A DNA stretch of 64,000 nucleotides from positions 80,681 through 144,680 of the forward strand of contig JAGIAR010000011.1 in assembly GCA_017744735.1 (NCBI GenBank), read 5' to 3'. The first letter of the stretch is position 1. Each line of letters begins with the position of its first letter. Both the position numbers and the translations under genes were made by a program. The notes beneath the pieces are model-generated. The model was not told where the DNA came from, did no database searches, and saw only the letters and a program-made list of their open reading frames with translations. Positions 16,541-25,174 of the stretch are shown piece after piece. The stretch is from Novosphingobium sp. (GTDB taxonomy: Bacteria; Pseudomonadota; Alphaproteobacteria; Sphingomonadales; Sphingomonadaceae).

Positions 16541-16591
16541 GCCCCTCCACCATCCTGCGGATGGTCCCCCTCCCCGTACCGGGGAGGAATT
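16541..16591 (-). repeat. Right palindromic repeat copy
   Basis: Inverted partner of the left repeat. Palindromes CCATCCTGCGGATGG (16550-16564) and TCCCCGTACCGGGGA. The two copies differ mainly in the centre of the second palindrome (GTACC here, CGGTG in the left copy read in the same orientation), and those changes keep the stem. It lies 6 nt beyond the stop of the ETF-ubiquinone oxidoreductase gene and may serve as its 3' hairpin. Confidence 0.75.
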
Positions 16592-16597
16592 TAAGCC

Positions 16598-18238
16598 TCA
16601 CATATTCGGATAATTCGGGCCACCCCCGCCCTCGGGCGTGACCCAGTCGATGTTCTGGGTCGGGTCCTTGATGTCGCAGGTCTTGCAGTGGACGCAGTTC
16701 TGGGCGTTGATCACCAGGCTCGGATTTCCCTCTTCCACCCCGACGAATTCATACACCCCCGCCGGGCAATAGCGCGCCTCGGGTCCGGCATAGACCGGCA
16801 GGTTGATCTCGGTCGGGACCTTGGGGTCCTTGAGGTGCAGGTGGCACGGCTGGTCCTCGGCGTGGTTGGTGTTCGAGAGGAACACCGAGGACAGGCGGTC
16901 GAAGCTGAACTGACCATCCGGCTTGGGATAGGCGATCGGCCGGTAGTCCTTCGCCTTGCCGGTTTCCGACGCATCGGTGTTGTGGCCCATGGTGAACGGC
17001 AGGCCGATCCCGAGCGTGCGCATCCACATGTCGATTCCGGCGAGCAGCGTGCCGAAGGTGCCGCCGTATTTGGCGACCAGCGGCTCGGCGTTCCTGACCA
17101 GCTTGAGCTCCTTCGCGATCCAGCTTTGGCGGAGCGAGGCGCCGTAGCCTGTCAGCTCGTCGCCCGAGCGGCCCGCCTCGAGCGCCTCGGCCGCGGCTTC
17201 GGCGGCGAGCATCCCGCTCTTGATCGCGGTGTGGCTGCCCTTGATCCGGGGGACGTTGACGAAGCCCGCCGCGCAGCCGATCAGCGCGCCGCCGGGAAAT
17301 TCGAGCTTGGGCACCGATTGCCAGCCGCCCTCGTTGATCGCGCGCGCACCGTAGGACACACGCCTTCCGCCTTCGAGGATCGCGCGGATCGCCGGGTGCT
17401 GCTTCCAGCGCTGGAATTCCTCGAACGGATAGACATAGGGGTTCGCGTAATCGAGCGCGGTGACGAAGCCGAGCGCGACCTGGCCGTTCTCCTGGTGATA
17501 GAGGAACCCGCCGCCCCAGCTGCCGCTTTCGGACAGCGGCCAGCCCTGGGTGTGGATCACCCGGCCCGGCACGTGCTTCTCGGGCGCGATGTCCCACAGT
17601 TCCTTGATCCCGAGGCCGTAGGTCTGCGGCTGGTCCTGCTCCAGCCCGAACTTCGCCTTCAGCCGCTTGGTCAGGTGCCCGCGCGCGCCTTCGGCGAACA
17701 GCGTGTACTTGCCGTGCAGCTCGATCCCGGGCGTGTAGTCCGGCTTGTGGCTGCCGTCCTTGGCGACGCCCATGTCCTGCGTGATAATCCCCTTCACCGT
17801 CCCATCCTCTGCATAGAGGACGTCGGCCGCGGGGAAGCCGGGGAAGATTTCGACCCCCAGCCCTTCCGCCTGCTCGGCCAGCCAGCGGCACAGATTGCCG
17901 AGCGAGCCGGTGTAGCAGCCCTTGTTGCTCATCAGCGGCGGCATCAGCGCATGCGGCATCGCAAGCTTGCCGGTCTCGCTCAGCACCCAGTGCCAGTTGT
18001 CGGTCACGGGGGTCTTCGCGAGCGAACAGCTCTCGCGCCAGGCGGGCAGCAGTTCGTCGAGCCCCTTCGGATCGACCACCGCGCCCGAGAGGATATGCGC
18101 GCCGACCTCGGAGCCTTTCTCGAGGATGCAGACGCTCGTCTCGGGCGAAACCTGCTTGAGCCGGATCGCCGCGGCGAGGCCTGCCGGGCCCGCGCCGACG
18201 ATCACGACGTCGTATTCCATGGACTCGCGTTCGCTCAT
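16598..18238 (-). CDS. Electron transfer flavoprotein-ubiquinone oxidoreductase
   Basis: Inner-membrane FAD/4Fe-4S enzyme passing electrons from ETF (fatty-acid and amino-acid oxidation) to ubiquinone. 546 residues, full length. Landmarks: the FAD loop VVIVGAGPAGLAAAIRL (about 11-27), HILSGAVVDPKGLDEL, the membrane-associated quinone region, and a C-terminal ferredoxin-like domain with YCPAGVYEF and NAQNCVHCKTCDIKDPTQNI. The ATG at 18238 (MSERESMEYDV) is preceded on its strand by GAGGATGAG, a usable ribosome site. The ATG at 18220 is an alternative. Confidence 0.95.
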   Translation of the reverse strand: MSERESMEYDVVIVGAGPAGLAAAIRLKQVSPETSVCILEKGSEVGAHILSGAVVDPKGLDELLPAWRESCSLAKTPVTDNWHWVLSETGKLAMPHALMPPLMSNKGCYTGSLGNLCRWLAEQAEGLGVEIFPGFPAADVLYAEDGTVKGIITQDMGVAKDGSHKPDYTPGIELHGKYTLFAEGARGHLTKRLKAKFGLEQDQPQTYGLGIKELWDIAPEKHVPGRVIHTQGWPLSESGSWGGGFLYHQENGQVALGFVTALDYANPYVYPFEEFQRWKQHPAIRAILEGGRRVSYGARAINEGGWQSVPKLEFPGGALIGCAAGFVNVPRIKGSHTAIKSGMLAAEAAAEALEAGRSGDELTGYGASLRQSWIAKELKLVRNAEPLVAKYGGTFGTLLAGIDMWMRTLGIGLPFTMGHNTDASETGKAKDYRPIAYPKPDGQFSFDRLSSVFLSNTNHAEDQPCHLHLKDPKVPTEINLPVYAGPEARYCPAGVYEFVGVEEGNPSLVINAQNCVHCKTCDIKDPTQNIDWVTPEGGGGPNYPNM

Positions 18239-18316
18239 CTCATCCTCAACCGTGCTTAACTCACCGCTTGAGCCTTGATCGGCGCGGGGGCGCAGGTCAA
18301 GGTTCGGGCAGGGATT

Positions 18317-19069
18317 ATGGACGGACGCTCAGCCTTTACGCTCGCCGAGGAGCTTGCTGCCGCGCAGGCGTGGTGGGCCGAGGCCGGGATCGACCTCGCC
18401 TATGAGGACGCTCCGGCCCGCTGGCTCAAGGAGAGTGGAGCCGAACCCTCGGCGGACCCGTCCGCGCCGGCAACGCGGGCAGCGAAGGCCCCGCCTCCCC
18501 CGCCCGCGCCGACCATCGGCGGCCCTTCCGCGGATTGGCCGCAGACACTCGAGGCCTTCGCCGGCTGGTGGCTCACCGAGCCGAGTCTCGACGCCGGCGG
18601 GCCGCGTCCGCGGATCGCTCCGCGCGGGGCCAAGGGCGCAAAGCTGATGGTGCTGGTCGCCGAGCCGGAGGCGGGAGACAGCGACACGCTGCTGTCGGGC
18701 CCCCTCGGCGGATTGCTGCAGAGCTTCCTTTCGGCCGCCGGAATCGCGCCGGAACGGACCTATCTGGCAAGCGCGCTTCCCCGGCATACACCGCATCCCG
18801 ACTGGGCCGGGCTGATCGCCGCGGGGCTCGGTTCGATCGCGCTTCATCACGTGCAATTGGCCGCGCCCGAGAGGGTTTTGCTGTTCGGTAAGGACATTTT
18901 GCCGCTGCTCGGACACGATCCGGCGCAAACTTCGCAATATTTACTTCAAATAAACCAACAGGGCGCGAGCATTCCGCTATTCGCGGATCGGAGCCTCGAG
19001 TTCCTGCTGGCACGGCCGGCGGCAAGGGCGGGGTTCTGGCAGCGATGGCTGGACTGGACGGGTAGCTGA
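18317..19069 (+). CDS. Degenerate uracil-DNA-glycosylase-like protein
   Basis: A 250-residue protein with the overall layout of the family-4/5 uracil-DNA glycosylase fold: a variable Pro-rich N-terminus (PPPPPAPTIGGPSADWP), then KLMVLVAEPEAGDSDTLLSGPLGGLLQSFL, TYLASALPRHTPHPDWAG, and RVLLFGKDILPLLG. The catalytic first motif (normally GEAPG...) is replaced by AEPEAGD, the Fe-S cysteines are absent and the terminal HPS motif is missing. It is probably inactive on uracil. The start is ATG 18317; a TTG at 18275 in frame is less likely. It lies 8 nt upstream of the transglycosylase gene, divergent from etf-QO. Confidence 0.7.
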   Translation: MDGRSAFTLAEELAAAQAWWAEAGIDLAYEDAPARWLKESGAEPSADPSAPATRAAKAPPPPPAPTIGGPSADWPQTLEAFAGWWLTEPSLDAGGPRPRIAPRGAKGAKLMVLVAEPEAGDSDTLLSGPLGGLLQSFLSAAGIAPERTYLASALPRHTPHPDWAGLIAAGLGSIALHHVQLAAPERVLLFGKDILPLLGHDPAQTSQYLLQINQQGASIPLFADRSLEFLLARPAARAGFWQRWLDWTGS

Positions 19070-19077
19070 TTTTGACG

Positions 19078-20844
19078 ATGGTTCGTTCCATTCGCCCGAT
19101 ACGCTGGGCTGCATCGCTTTTGGCGGGCGCTGCATTGTTCGCGGCCGCTTCGCCGGCTTTGGCAGACAGCGCCGAGTATTTCGCGCTGCGCGCGTCGCAG
19201 AGCGAAGTGCCGACGCTGCTGCCGCAGTCCGACCGCGACTATTACAAGGCGCTGTTCGCGGCGATCGACAAGGAAGACTGGAAGACGGTCCAGTCGATGT
19301 TCGACCAGCGCAAGGACGGTCCGCTCCACAAGGTGGCACTGGCCGAATATTATCTCGCCGCGCATTCGCCCAAGGTCGAAGCTCCGCAGATCGAGGCCTG
19401 GTTCCAGGGCGCCCCTGAGCTTCCGCAGGCCGAACGGCTCGCCCGCCTCGGCCAGAAACGCGGCCTGACCGACATTCCCGCGCTGCCTTCGGCGCAGGGC
19501 CTCGTGCGCCAGCCGGGCCTGCCCAAGCGTGCGCGCCCGGCCAGCGTCGACGACGGCACCGTTCCCGCGGCGATGCGCAGCGGCATCCTCGACCTGATCG
19601 ACAAGGACGATCCGGACGGCGCCAAGGCACTGCTCGCCACGTCGGACGCCGCGCTTTCGGGCGACGCCCGCGCCGAATGGCGCCAGCGGGTCGCCTGGTC
19701 CTATTACATCGAGAACCGCGATGCCGACGCGCTGGCGATGGCCTTGACGGTCGACGACGGCACGGGTCCGTGGGTCCCGGAAGGCGACTGGGTCGCCGGC
19801 CTTGCCGCCTGGCGCACCGGCGACTGCATGGCAGCGCTCGGCGGGTTCGAGCGCGCGGGCGACCGCAGCACCAACCCCGAACTCACCGCGGCCGCCAATT
19901 ACTGGGCCAGCCGTGCGGCCACCCGCTGCCGCATGCCCGAAAAGAGCACCGACCACCTCAAGCAGGCGGCCCAGCTCGACGAGACGCTCTACGGCATGCT
20001 CGCCGCCGAACAGCTCGGCACCACCCTGCCGAAGCGCTTCGTGAAGCCCGATTTCGACCAGCACGACTGGGACCGGCTGCAGGGCAAGGACGATGTTCGC
20101 ATCGCGATCGAACTCGCCGAGGTGGGGCGCGACGATCTCGCGAGCCAGGTGCTGCTCTACCAGGCCAAGATCGGCGATGCGTCGGATTACGAATCGCTGT
20201 CGCGGCTCGCCCGCGGTCTCGGCCTGCCCGCTACCCAACTCTACATGGCCAACAATGCGCCGATCGGCGGCCGCGCCGATCCCGCCGCGCGCTTCCCCGC
20301 GCCGCGCTGGATGCCGGTAACCGGCTGGCAGGTCGATCCGGCGCTGGCCTTCGCCCATGCGCTGCAGGAATCGAACTTCCAGACCGCGGTCGTCAGCCCG
20401 GCGCAGGCCAAGGGGCTGATGCAGATCACCCCGATCACGGTGCGCGAACACGCGCCGTCGCTCAACCTCAGCGCCCCGGCGGTCGATCTCACCGATCCGC
20501 GCGTGAACCTCGCCTTCGGCCAGCAGAATCTCGAGATGCTGCGCGATGCGCCCGCCACCGGCGGCTATCTGCCCAAGATCATGGCCGCCTACAACGCCGG
20601 CCTCGCGCCGGTGACCCGCTGGAACACCCAGATCAACGACCAGGGCGATCCGCTGCTGTGGATGGAATCCATCCCTTATTGGGAGACCCGCAGCTACGTC
20701 GCCATCGTCATGCGCAACTACTGGATGTACGAGCGGCAGGCGAACAGCGATTCGCCCAGCCGCAAGGCGCTCGCCAGCGGCAAATGGCCGATGTTCCCCG
20801 GCCAGCCGTCCAGCGGCAGGGTGTGGCTGTCCGCAAAGGACTAA
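19078..20844 (+). CDS. Soluble lytic murein transglycosylase (SLT family)
   Basis: Periplasmic enzyme cleaving peptidoglycan glycan strands. 588 residues from ATG 19078, which gives a proper signal peptide (MVRSIRPIRWAASLLAGAALF...ALA before DSAEYF); the TTG at 19072 adds only two residues. A long alpha-solenoid (about 40-390) precedes the SLT domain, with catalytic Glu431 in AHALQESNFQTAVVSPAQAK, then GLMQITPITV and AAYNAGLAPVTRW. The linkage to the upstream glycosylase-like gene (8-nt gap) and downstream moaB suggests co-transcription. Confidence 0.93.
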   Translation: MVRSIRPIRWAASLLAGAALFAAASPALADSAEYFALRASQSEVPTLLPQSDRDYYKALFAAIDKEDWKTVQSMFDQRKDGPLHKVALAEYYLAAHSPKVEAPQIEAWFQGAPELPQAERLARLGQKRGLTDIPALPSAQGLVRQPGLPKRARPASVDDGTVPAAMRSGILDLIDKDDPDGAKALLATSDAALSGDARAEWRQRVAWSYYIENRDADALAMALTVDDGTGPWVPEGDWVAGLAAWRTGDCMAALGGFERAGDRSTNPELTAAANYWASRAATRCRMPEKSTDHLKQAAQLDETLYGMLAAEQLGTTLPKRFVKPDFDQHDWDRLQGKDDVRIAIELAEVGRDDLASQVLLYQAKIGDASDYESLSRLARGLGLPATQLYMANNAPIGGRADPAARFPAPRWMPVTGWQVDPALAFAHALQESNFQTAVVSPAQAKGLMQITPITVREHAPSLNLSAPAVDLTDPRVNLAFGQQNLEMLRDAPATGGYLPKIMAAYNAGLAPVTRWNTQINDQGDPLLWMESIPYWETRSYVAIVMRNYWMYERQANSDSPSRKALASGKWPMFPGQPSSGRVWLSAKD

Positions 20845-20878
20845 CTTCCCGGCAGGGGCAGCACACGGGGCAGCACAC

Positions 20879-21406
20879 ATGGCCGTCGATCCCGACCGCA
20901 TCTTCAAGCCGATCAACATCGCTCTCCTCACCGTTTCCGACACGCGCGGGCTGGACGAGGATACTTCCGGCGACATTCTCGCCGGGCGGATCAAGGATGC
21001 CGGCCATGCGCTGGCCGCGCGCGCGATCGAGAAGGACGATGTCCAGGCGATCGTCCGCCGGCTCAACGACTGGATCGACGACAGCGGGGTCGATGCGGTG
21101 GTGATCACCGGCGGCACCGGCCTGACCGGGCGCGACGTGACCCCCGAGGCGCTCGACCGGGTCAAGGAAAAGGACATCCCCGGCTTCGGCGAGCTGTTCC
21201 GCTGGATCAGCTACCAGACGATCGGCACCTCGACCGTCCAGAGCCGCGCCTGCGCGGTGCTGGCGCGCGGCACCTATGTGTTCGCCCTGCCCGGATCGAA
21301 CGGCGCGGTGAAGGACGGGTGGGACGGGATCCTCGCCGAGCAGCTCGACAGCCGCAACCGGCCCTGTAACTTCGTCGAGCTGATGCCGCGGCTGCGGGAG
21401 AAGTAG
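20879..21406 (+). CDS. moaB: Molybdenum cofactor biosynthesis protein B
   Basis: MoaB/MogA-like adenylyltransferase family for molybdopterin. 175 residues, with INIALLTVSDTRGLDEDTSG at the N-terminus, the molybdopterin-binding VVITGGTGLTGRDVTPEAL (about 80-98), ISYQTIGTSTVQSRA and the ALPGSNGAVKDGWDGIL signature. ATG 20879 is the only reasonable start. No other molybdenum-cofactor genes are in the window. Confidence 0.94.
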   Translation: MAVDPDRIFKPINIALLTVSDTRGLDEDTSGDILAGRIKDAGHALAARAIEKDDVQAIVRRLNDWIDDSGVDAVVITGGTGLTGRDVTPEALDRVKEKDIPGFGELFRWISYQTIGTSTVQSRACAVLARGTYVFALPGSNGAVKDGWDGILAEQLDSRNRPCNFVELMPRLREK

Positions 21407-21842
21407 GCAGCGTTTCCCGGACGGCCGCATTCTCAAAAGAATCCGCTGTCCTACACGCCGATCCGTGCATACCGATCCCGATTCGCTGGTTCCCAACGGA
21501 GACGCGGATCATGGACCATTCCCAGCCTGACGGCACATCCCCCACGGTTGGCAGAAATGCTGGACGCCCGAACGGAAGCACGCCTTCCTCGACCGGTTGG
21601 AACGCAGTCCCAATGTCCGGGCGGCGGCCTTCGCCGCGGGCATGTCTCGGCAGTCCGCCTATCGCCTGCGCAAGCGCGATCCGGCCTTCGCGGCGAAATG
21701 GGCCGCCCTGATCGAACGCGCTTATCTCTGGCCTTGCGGAGGGCCGCATTTCTTGCCCAGAACACTGTCACATGCGTCACATGTGTAACCCTGCATGCGC
21801 GCCACGATTGCCAATGTTCCTTGTTTGTTCTATCCTGGGCGG
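21407..21842. other. 436-nt stretch without an intact gene
   Basis: Between moaB and the radical SAM gene. Apart from the broken helix-turn-helix gene at 21511-21788 I see no tRNA, terminator with a T-run, or repeat. A CACATGCGTCACATGTG-like imperfect palindrome occurs around 21769-21785, just before the radical SAM gene, and could be a regulatory site; I cannot assign it to a factor. Confidence 0.4.
21511..21788 (+). pseudogene. Broken small helix-turn-helix-type gene, apparent frameshift
   Basis: The frame from 21597 reads ERSPNVRAAAFAAGMSRQSA followed by YRLRKRDPAFAAKW, a helix-turn-helix-like pattern seen in small terminase-like sphingomonad proteins. Upstream in that same frame the sequence is still protein-like (WTPERKHAFLDRL) but reaches a TGA near 21530 without a start codon. 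A plausible N-terminus, MDHSQPDGTSPTVG, begins at ATG 21511 in another frame. Joining them needs a frameshift near 21550-21555. Either a real frameshift or a sequencing error would explain it; a short product from the TTG at 21597 is also possible. Confidence 0.45.
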
Positions 21843-22934
21843 ATGTCCGATAAGCCCCTCACCCACGGCCGCGGCGCGCAATCGGGGGCGCTGTCGAAGC
21901 GCTTCGCCCTGCCCGCACGCGAGCAAGACGGAGATTGGCGGGACGAGGCCGAGGCGATCGACGGCCCACCCCCGAAATTGCGCACCACGGTTACGATCGA
22001 ACACCCCCGGACGATCCTCAGCTTCAACAAGTCCCCCGACATCGGCTTCGACCGCTCGCTCAATGCCTATCGCGGCTGCGAGCACGGCTGCATCTATTGC
22101 TTCGCGCGCCCGACCCACGCCTGGCTCGATCTCTCGCCCGGGCTCGATTTCGAGACGAAACTGTTCGCCAAGCCCGATGCGCCGGCCCTGCTGCGCGCGA
22201 CCCTGGCGAAGCGCGGCTACGAGCCCCGCCCGATCGCGATGGGCACCAACACCGATCCCTACCAGCCGATCGAGGGAACCTGGCGCATCACCCGCCAGAT
22301 TCTGGAACTGTGCCTCGAGACCGGCCATCCGGTGACCATCACCACCAAATCCGACCGGGTCACCCGCGACCTCGATCTGCTGACCGAGCTCGCGCGGCTC
22401 AACCTGGTGCATGTCGCGATCTCGGTCACCAGCCTCGATCCGCACCTCTCGCGCAAGCTCGAGCCGCGCGCTCCGACACCCACCCGCCGGGTCGATGCGC
22501 TGCGGCGGCTCGCGGCCGCCGGCGTACCGGCCTATGCCTCGATCGCGCCGGTGATCCCGGCGATCACCGACGACCAGATCGAGGCGATCCTGACCGCGGT
22601 GGGCAGGGCCGGAGTCAGCGGCGCCGGATGGATATTGATGCGCCTGCCGCACGAGGTTGCGCCGCTGTTCAAGGAATGGCTGCGGGTCCATTTCCCCGAC
22701 CGGGCGGAGAAGGTGATGGGGATCGTCAGGGCGATGCGCGGCGGGCGCGATAACGAGCCCGATTTCCACAAGCGCTTCCACGCCCAGGGCCCCTGGGCAG
22801 ACTTATTCCGCACCCGCTTTCGCCTGGCCCGCAAGCGCGCGGGGATTCCGTCCGCACGGTTCGAGCTCGACCGGTCCCGCTTCAGGGCACCTGCGCGCGA
22901 CGGACAGATGGATTTGTTCGACGGTGCGGGCTAA
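21843..22934 (+). CDS. PA0069-family radical SAM protein
   Basis: A 363-residue radical SAM enzyme resembling spore photoproduct lyase. The cluster motif is CEHGCIYCFARPTH (CxxxCxxC, about residues 80-93). Other landmarks are FETKLFAKPDAPALL, the PIAMGTNTDPYQPIEG loop typical of this family, and TITTKSDRVTRDLDLL. The start is ATG 21843 (MSDKPLTHGRGAQSGALSKRF), the standard family N-terminus; in-frame codons back to 21795 are not conserved. Its actual substrate is unknown; family members are often near DNA-repair or stress genes. Confidence 0.92.
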   Translation: MSDKPLTHGRGAQSGALSKRFALPAREQDGDWRDEAEAIDGPPPKLRTTVTIEHPRTILSFNKSPDIGFDRSLNAYRGCEHGCIYCFARPTHAWLDLSPGLDFETKLFAKPDAPALLRATLAKRGYEPRPIAMGTNTDPYQPIEGTWRITRQILELCLETGHPVTITTKSDRVTRDLDLLTELARLNLVHVAISVTSLDPHLSRKLEPRAPTPTRRVDALRRLAAAGVPAYASIAPVIPAITDDQIEAILTAVGRAGVSGAGWILMRLPHEVAPLFKEWLRVHFPDRAEKVMGIVRAMRGGRDNEPDFHKRFHAQGPWADLFRTRFRLARKRAGIPSARFELDRSRFRAPARDGQMDLFDGAG

Positions 22935-22966
22935 TCAGGCGCGTCAACGGATCAGGATGCCTTCGC

Positions 22967-23509
22967 ATGAAACTCGCTTTTGCCGCCGCCGCCATCTGCG
23001 CCCTCGCCCTGCCTTCGGCGGTATCGGCGCAGGACGTGAAGATCACGCTCGACCAGACGCTGGTGGAAAATTTCGACGGCGACGCGGTGACCCAGGCGCT
23101 GGCGCCGTTCAACGCGACGGTGACCCCGCAGAAGGCGGCCGACGGTTCGCCCTCGTTCAAGATCGCCTTTCCCGGCGGCCTGAACGCGGTCGCGACCCCC
23201 ACCGCCTGCAGCGACGACAAGGCGCACACCGGCTGCACCGGGCTGAAGGTCCAGGCGTTCTTCTCGCTGCCCGAAGGCAAGACCCCGGCCGACATGGCGG
23301 CGATCGTCAATGGCTTCAATGCGGGCCACGAAGCCACGACCGCGGTCTACGACCAGAAGGGCACCACCCGGCTGACCCGCTATATCGTCTCGCAGTTCGG
23401 GATCACCCGGACCAACCTCTCGATCGAGCTCTATACTTTCCGCCGTTCGGCCCAGGTGTGGAGCGAGACGCTGTTCGCCAAGCCCGCGGCGGCGAAGAAG
23501 GGCGCCTAG
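22967..23509 (+). CDS. Secreted YbjN-domain-like protein
   Basis: A 180-residue protein with a Sec signal peptide (MKLAFAAAAICALALPSAVSA, cleavage before QDV). The later part, VNGFNAGHEATTAVYDQKGT followed by TRLTRYIVSQFGITRTNLS, has the arrangement of YbjN-type sensor domains (Asn/aromatic, then Asp-x-x-Gly, then a strand and a helix). Two Cys (TACSDDKAHTGCTG) could form a disulfide. Function unknown. Its TAG stop shares the CTAG at 23506-23509 with the convergent ligase gene. Confidence 0.75.
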   Translation: MKLAFAAAAICALALPSAVSAQDVKITLDQTLVENFDGDAVTQALAPFNATVTPQKAADGSPSFKIAFPGGLNAVATPTACSDDKAHTGCTGLKVQAFFSLPEGKTPADMAAIVNGFNAGHEATTAVYDQKGTTRLTRYIVSQFGITRTNLSIELYTFRRSAQVWSETLFAKPAAAKKGA

Positions 23510-25107
23510 TCGGGGAAGGAATAGCCGCGAAACGCCGCACGCAATTGCTGTTTCGCGATCTTGCCGGTCGCGCCGTGGGGCAGCTCGGCGACGAATTCCA
23601 CTGCATCGGGCAACCACCATTTGGCGACCCTGGTGCTCAGGAAGCGGCGGATGTCTTCCGCCTCGACCGTGCGCCCCGGCTTGCGCACCACCACCAGCAA
23701 AGGGCGCTCGTCCCACCTGGGATGGGCAATCCCGATCGCCGCGGCTTCGGCAACGTCGGGATGGCCGACCGCCGCGTTCTCCAGTTCGACGGAGCTGATC
23801 CATTCGCCCCCCGACTTGATCACGTCCTTGGTCCGGTCGGTCAGTTGCAGCGTGCCGTCGGGATGGATGATCCCGACGTCGCCCGTGTCGAACCAGCCGC
23901 CGGGGCCGACCGCATCCTCCTCGGCGCCGAAATAGCGCTGCACCACCCACGGTCCGCGCACCTGCAAGGCACCGGGAGAGCGTCCGTCGCGGGGCAGCTC
24001 GCGCCCGCTGCCATCGAGATCGACGCAGCGCAGCTCCACGCCGTAGGGCACCCGGCCCTGGAGCGCGGTCTTCCCCACCCGCTCCTCGAAACCCAGGCCC
24101 GCCCATTCGGGATGCTCCGCACCGGCGGTTCCGATCGGCGAGGTTTCGGTCATGCCCCAGGCGTGCATCACCTTCACCCCCGCTTCCATCAGCCGCGCGA
24201 TCGTTGCCGGCGGCATGGCGGAGCCGCCGACGATCGCCCGCTCGAGCGCCGGCGGGGTCTGGCCGGTCGCGTCGAGATGCCCGAACATCGCCAGCCACAC
24301 GGTCGGCACCCCGCCCATGTGGGTCACCCGCTCGCTTGTCAGCAGGTCGCACAGCACCGCGGGCTCGTTGACCGCCGACAGCACCAGCTTGGCCCCGGCC
24401 GCGGCGCAGCTCCAGGCGAGGCCCCAGCCTGCCGCATGGAACAGCGGCACCACCGGGAGGAACACCGAGCGCGGCTCGAGCCCGAGGATCGCCGGCTGGA
24501 GCGAGGCGAGCGCGTGAAGCATGCTCGACCGGTGGGTGTAGAGCACGCCCTTGGGGTTGCCGGTGGTGCCGCTGGTGTAGCACAGGTGGCAACTCTCGCG
24601 CTCGTCCCCGGTCGCCCATTCGCCCTGCCCGTCCTCGCCGGAAAGCAGGGCTTCGTATTCGCCCCTCCCTCCACCAAGGTCGTCGAAGCAGACGAACTGC
24701 TCGATCGTCGGCCAGCGCGGCCTAAGCCGCTCGACCAACGGAGCGAAGGCGGCATCGTAGAGCAGCACGCGGTCTTCGGCATGGTTGGCGATATAATCGA
24801 GCTGGTCGTCGAACAGCCGCGGATTGAGCGTGTGCAGTACCGCGCCGGCGCCGACGATCCCGTAGAAGGCCGAAAGGTGATGGAGGTGGTTCATCGCCAG
24901 CGTGGCTACCCGGCAGCCGCCGCCCAGCCCCATCCGCCGGAGCGCCTGGCTGAGCCGCAGCGCATCGTGGCGGACCCCCGCCCAGTTCGAGCGCGTGCGG
25001 CTCCCGTCGGCCCAATGGCTGACGATCTCGCGCGTGCCGTGCTCGCGCGCGGCATGGTCGAGCAATGTCGGGAGGCGCAGCTCCCAATCCTGCATTTGGC
25101 CCAGCAT
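23506..25107 (-). CDS. Long-chain/medium-chain acyl-CoA ligase (AMP-binding)
   Basis: ANL-superfamily acyl-CoA synthetase, 533 residues, similar in layout to AlkK-type ligases. Motifs: CYTSGTTGNPKGVLYTHRS (A3), VMHAWGMTETSPIG (A5), GWFDTGDVGIIHPDGTLQL (A7), DRTKDVIKSGGEWISSVELE (A8) and HGATGKIAKQQLR (A10). I place the start at ATG 25107 (MLGQMQDWELRLPTLL), which has GGGAGA about 8 nt upstream on its strand and matches the usual family N-terminus. An open frame continues to 25155. It stands alone, convergent with the YbjN-like gene. Confidence 0.9.
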   Translation of the reverse strand: MLGQMQDWELRLPTLLDHAAREHGTREIVSHWADGSRTRSNWAGVRHDALRLSQALRRMGLGGGCRVATLAMNHLHHLSAFYGIVGAGAVLHTLNPRLFDDQLDYIANHAEDRVLLYDAAFAPLVERLRPRWPTIEQFVCFDDLGGGRGEYEALLSGEDGQGEWATGDERESCHLCYTSGTTGNPKGVLYTHRSSMLHALASLQPAILGLEPRSVFLPVVPLFHAAGWGLAWSCAAAGAKLVLSAVNEPAVLCDLLTSERVTHMGGVPTVWLAMFGHLDATGQTPPALERAIVGGSAMPPATIARLMEAGVKVMHAWGMTETSPIGTAGAEHPEWAGLGFEERVGKTALQGRVPYGVELRCVDLDGSGRELPRDGRSPGALQVRGPWVVQRYFGAEEDAVGPGGWFDTGDVGIIHPDGTLQLTDRTKDVIKSGGEWISSVELENAAVGHPDVAEAAAIGIAHPRWDERPLLVVVRKPGRTVEAEDIRRFLSTRVAKWWLPDAVEFVAELPHGATGKIAKQQLRAAFRGYSFPD

Positions 25108-25174
25108 CAGGCGTTCTCCCGCGCCCATCATGCCGCCGCTTGCCGCGCATGGCAATCGCGGGCAGGAGGGGGCG

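Larger units (their letters stand above)
16113..16591. mobile_element. 479-bp inverted-repeat element carrying the DUF559 gene
   Basis: The DUF559 gene is enclosed by two copies of a palindromic repeat in opposite orientation (left 16113-16170, right 16541-16591). The outer ends are AATTCCTCCCC on the left and GGGGAGGAATT on the right, so the whole is a small unit with terminal inverted repeats. It sits precisely between the etf-QO stop and the ispE start. No target-site duplication beyond AATT can be claimed. It could be a mobile unit or a fixed repeat pair; I infer mobility from the architecture only. Confidence 0.5.

Noticed and set aside
23506..25107. Acyl-CoA ligase as part of the XrtA pathway
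   Set aside because: It is 15 kb away, its motifs are of the general fatty-acid ligase type, and it has no carrier protein or transferase beside it.
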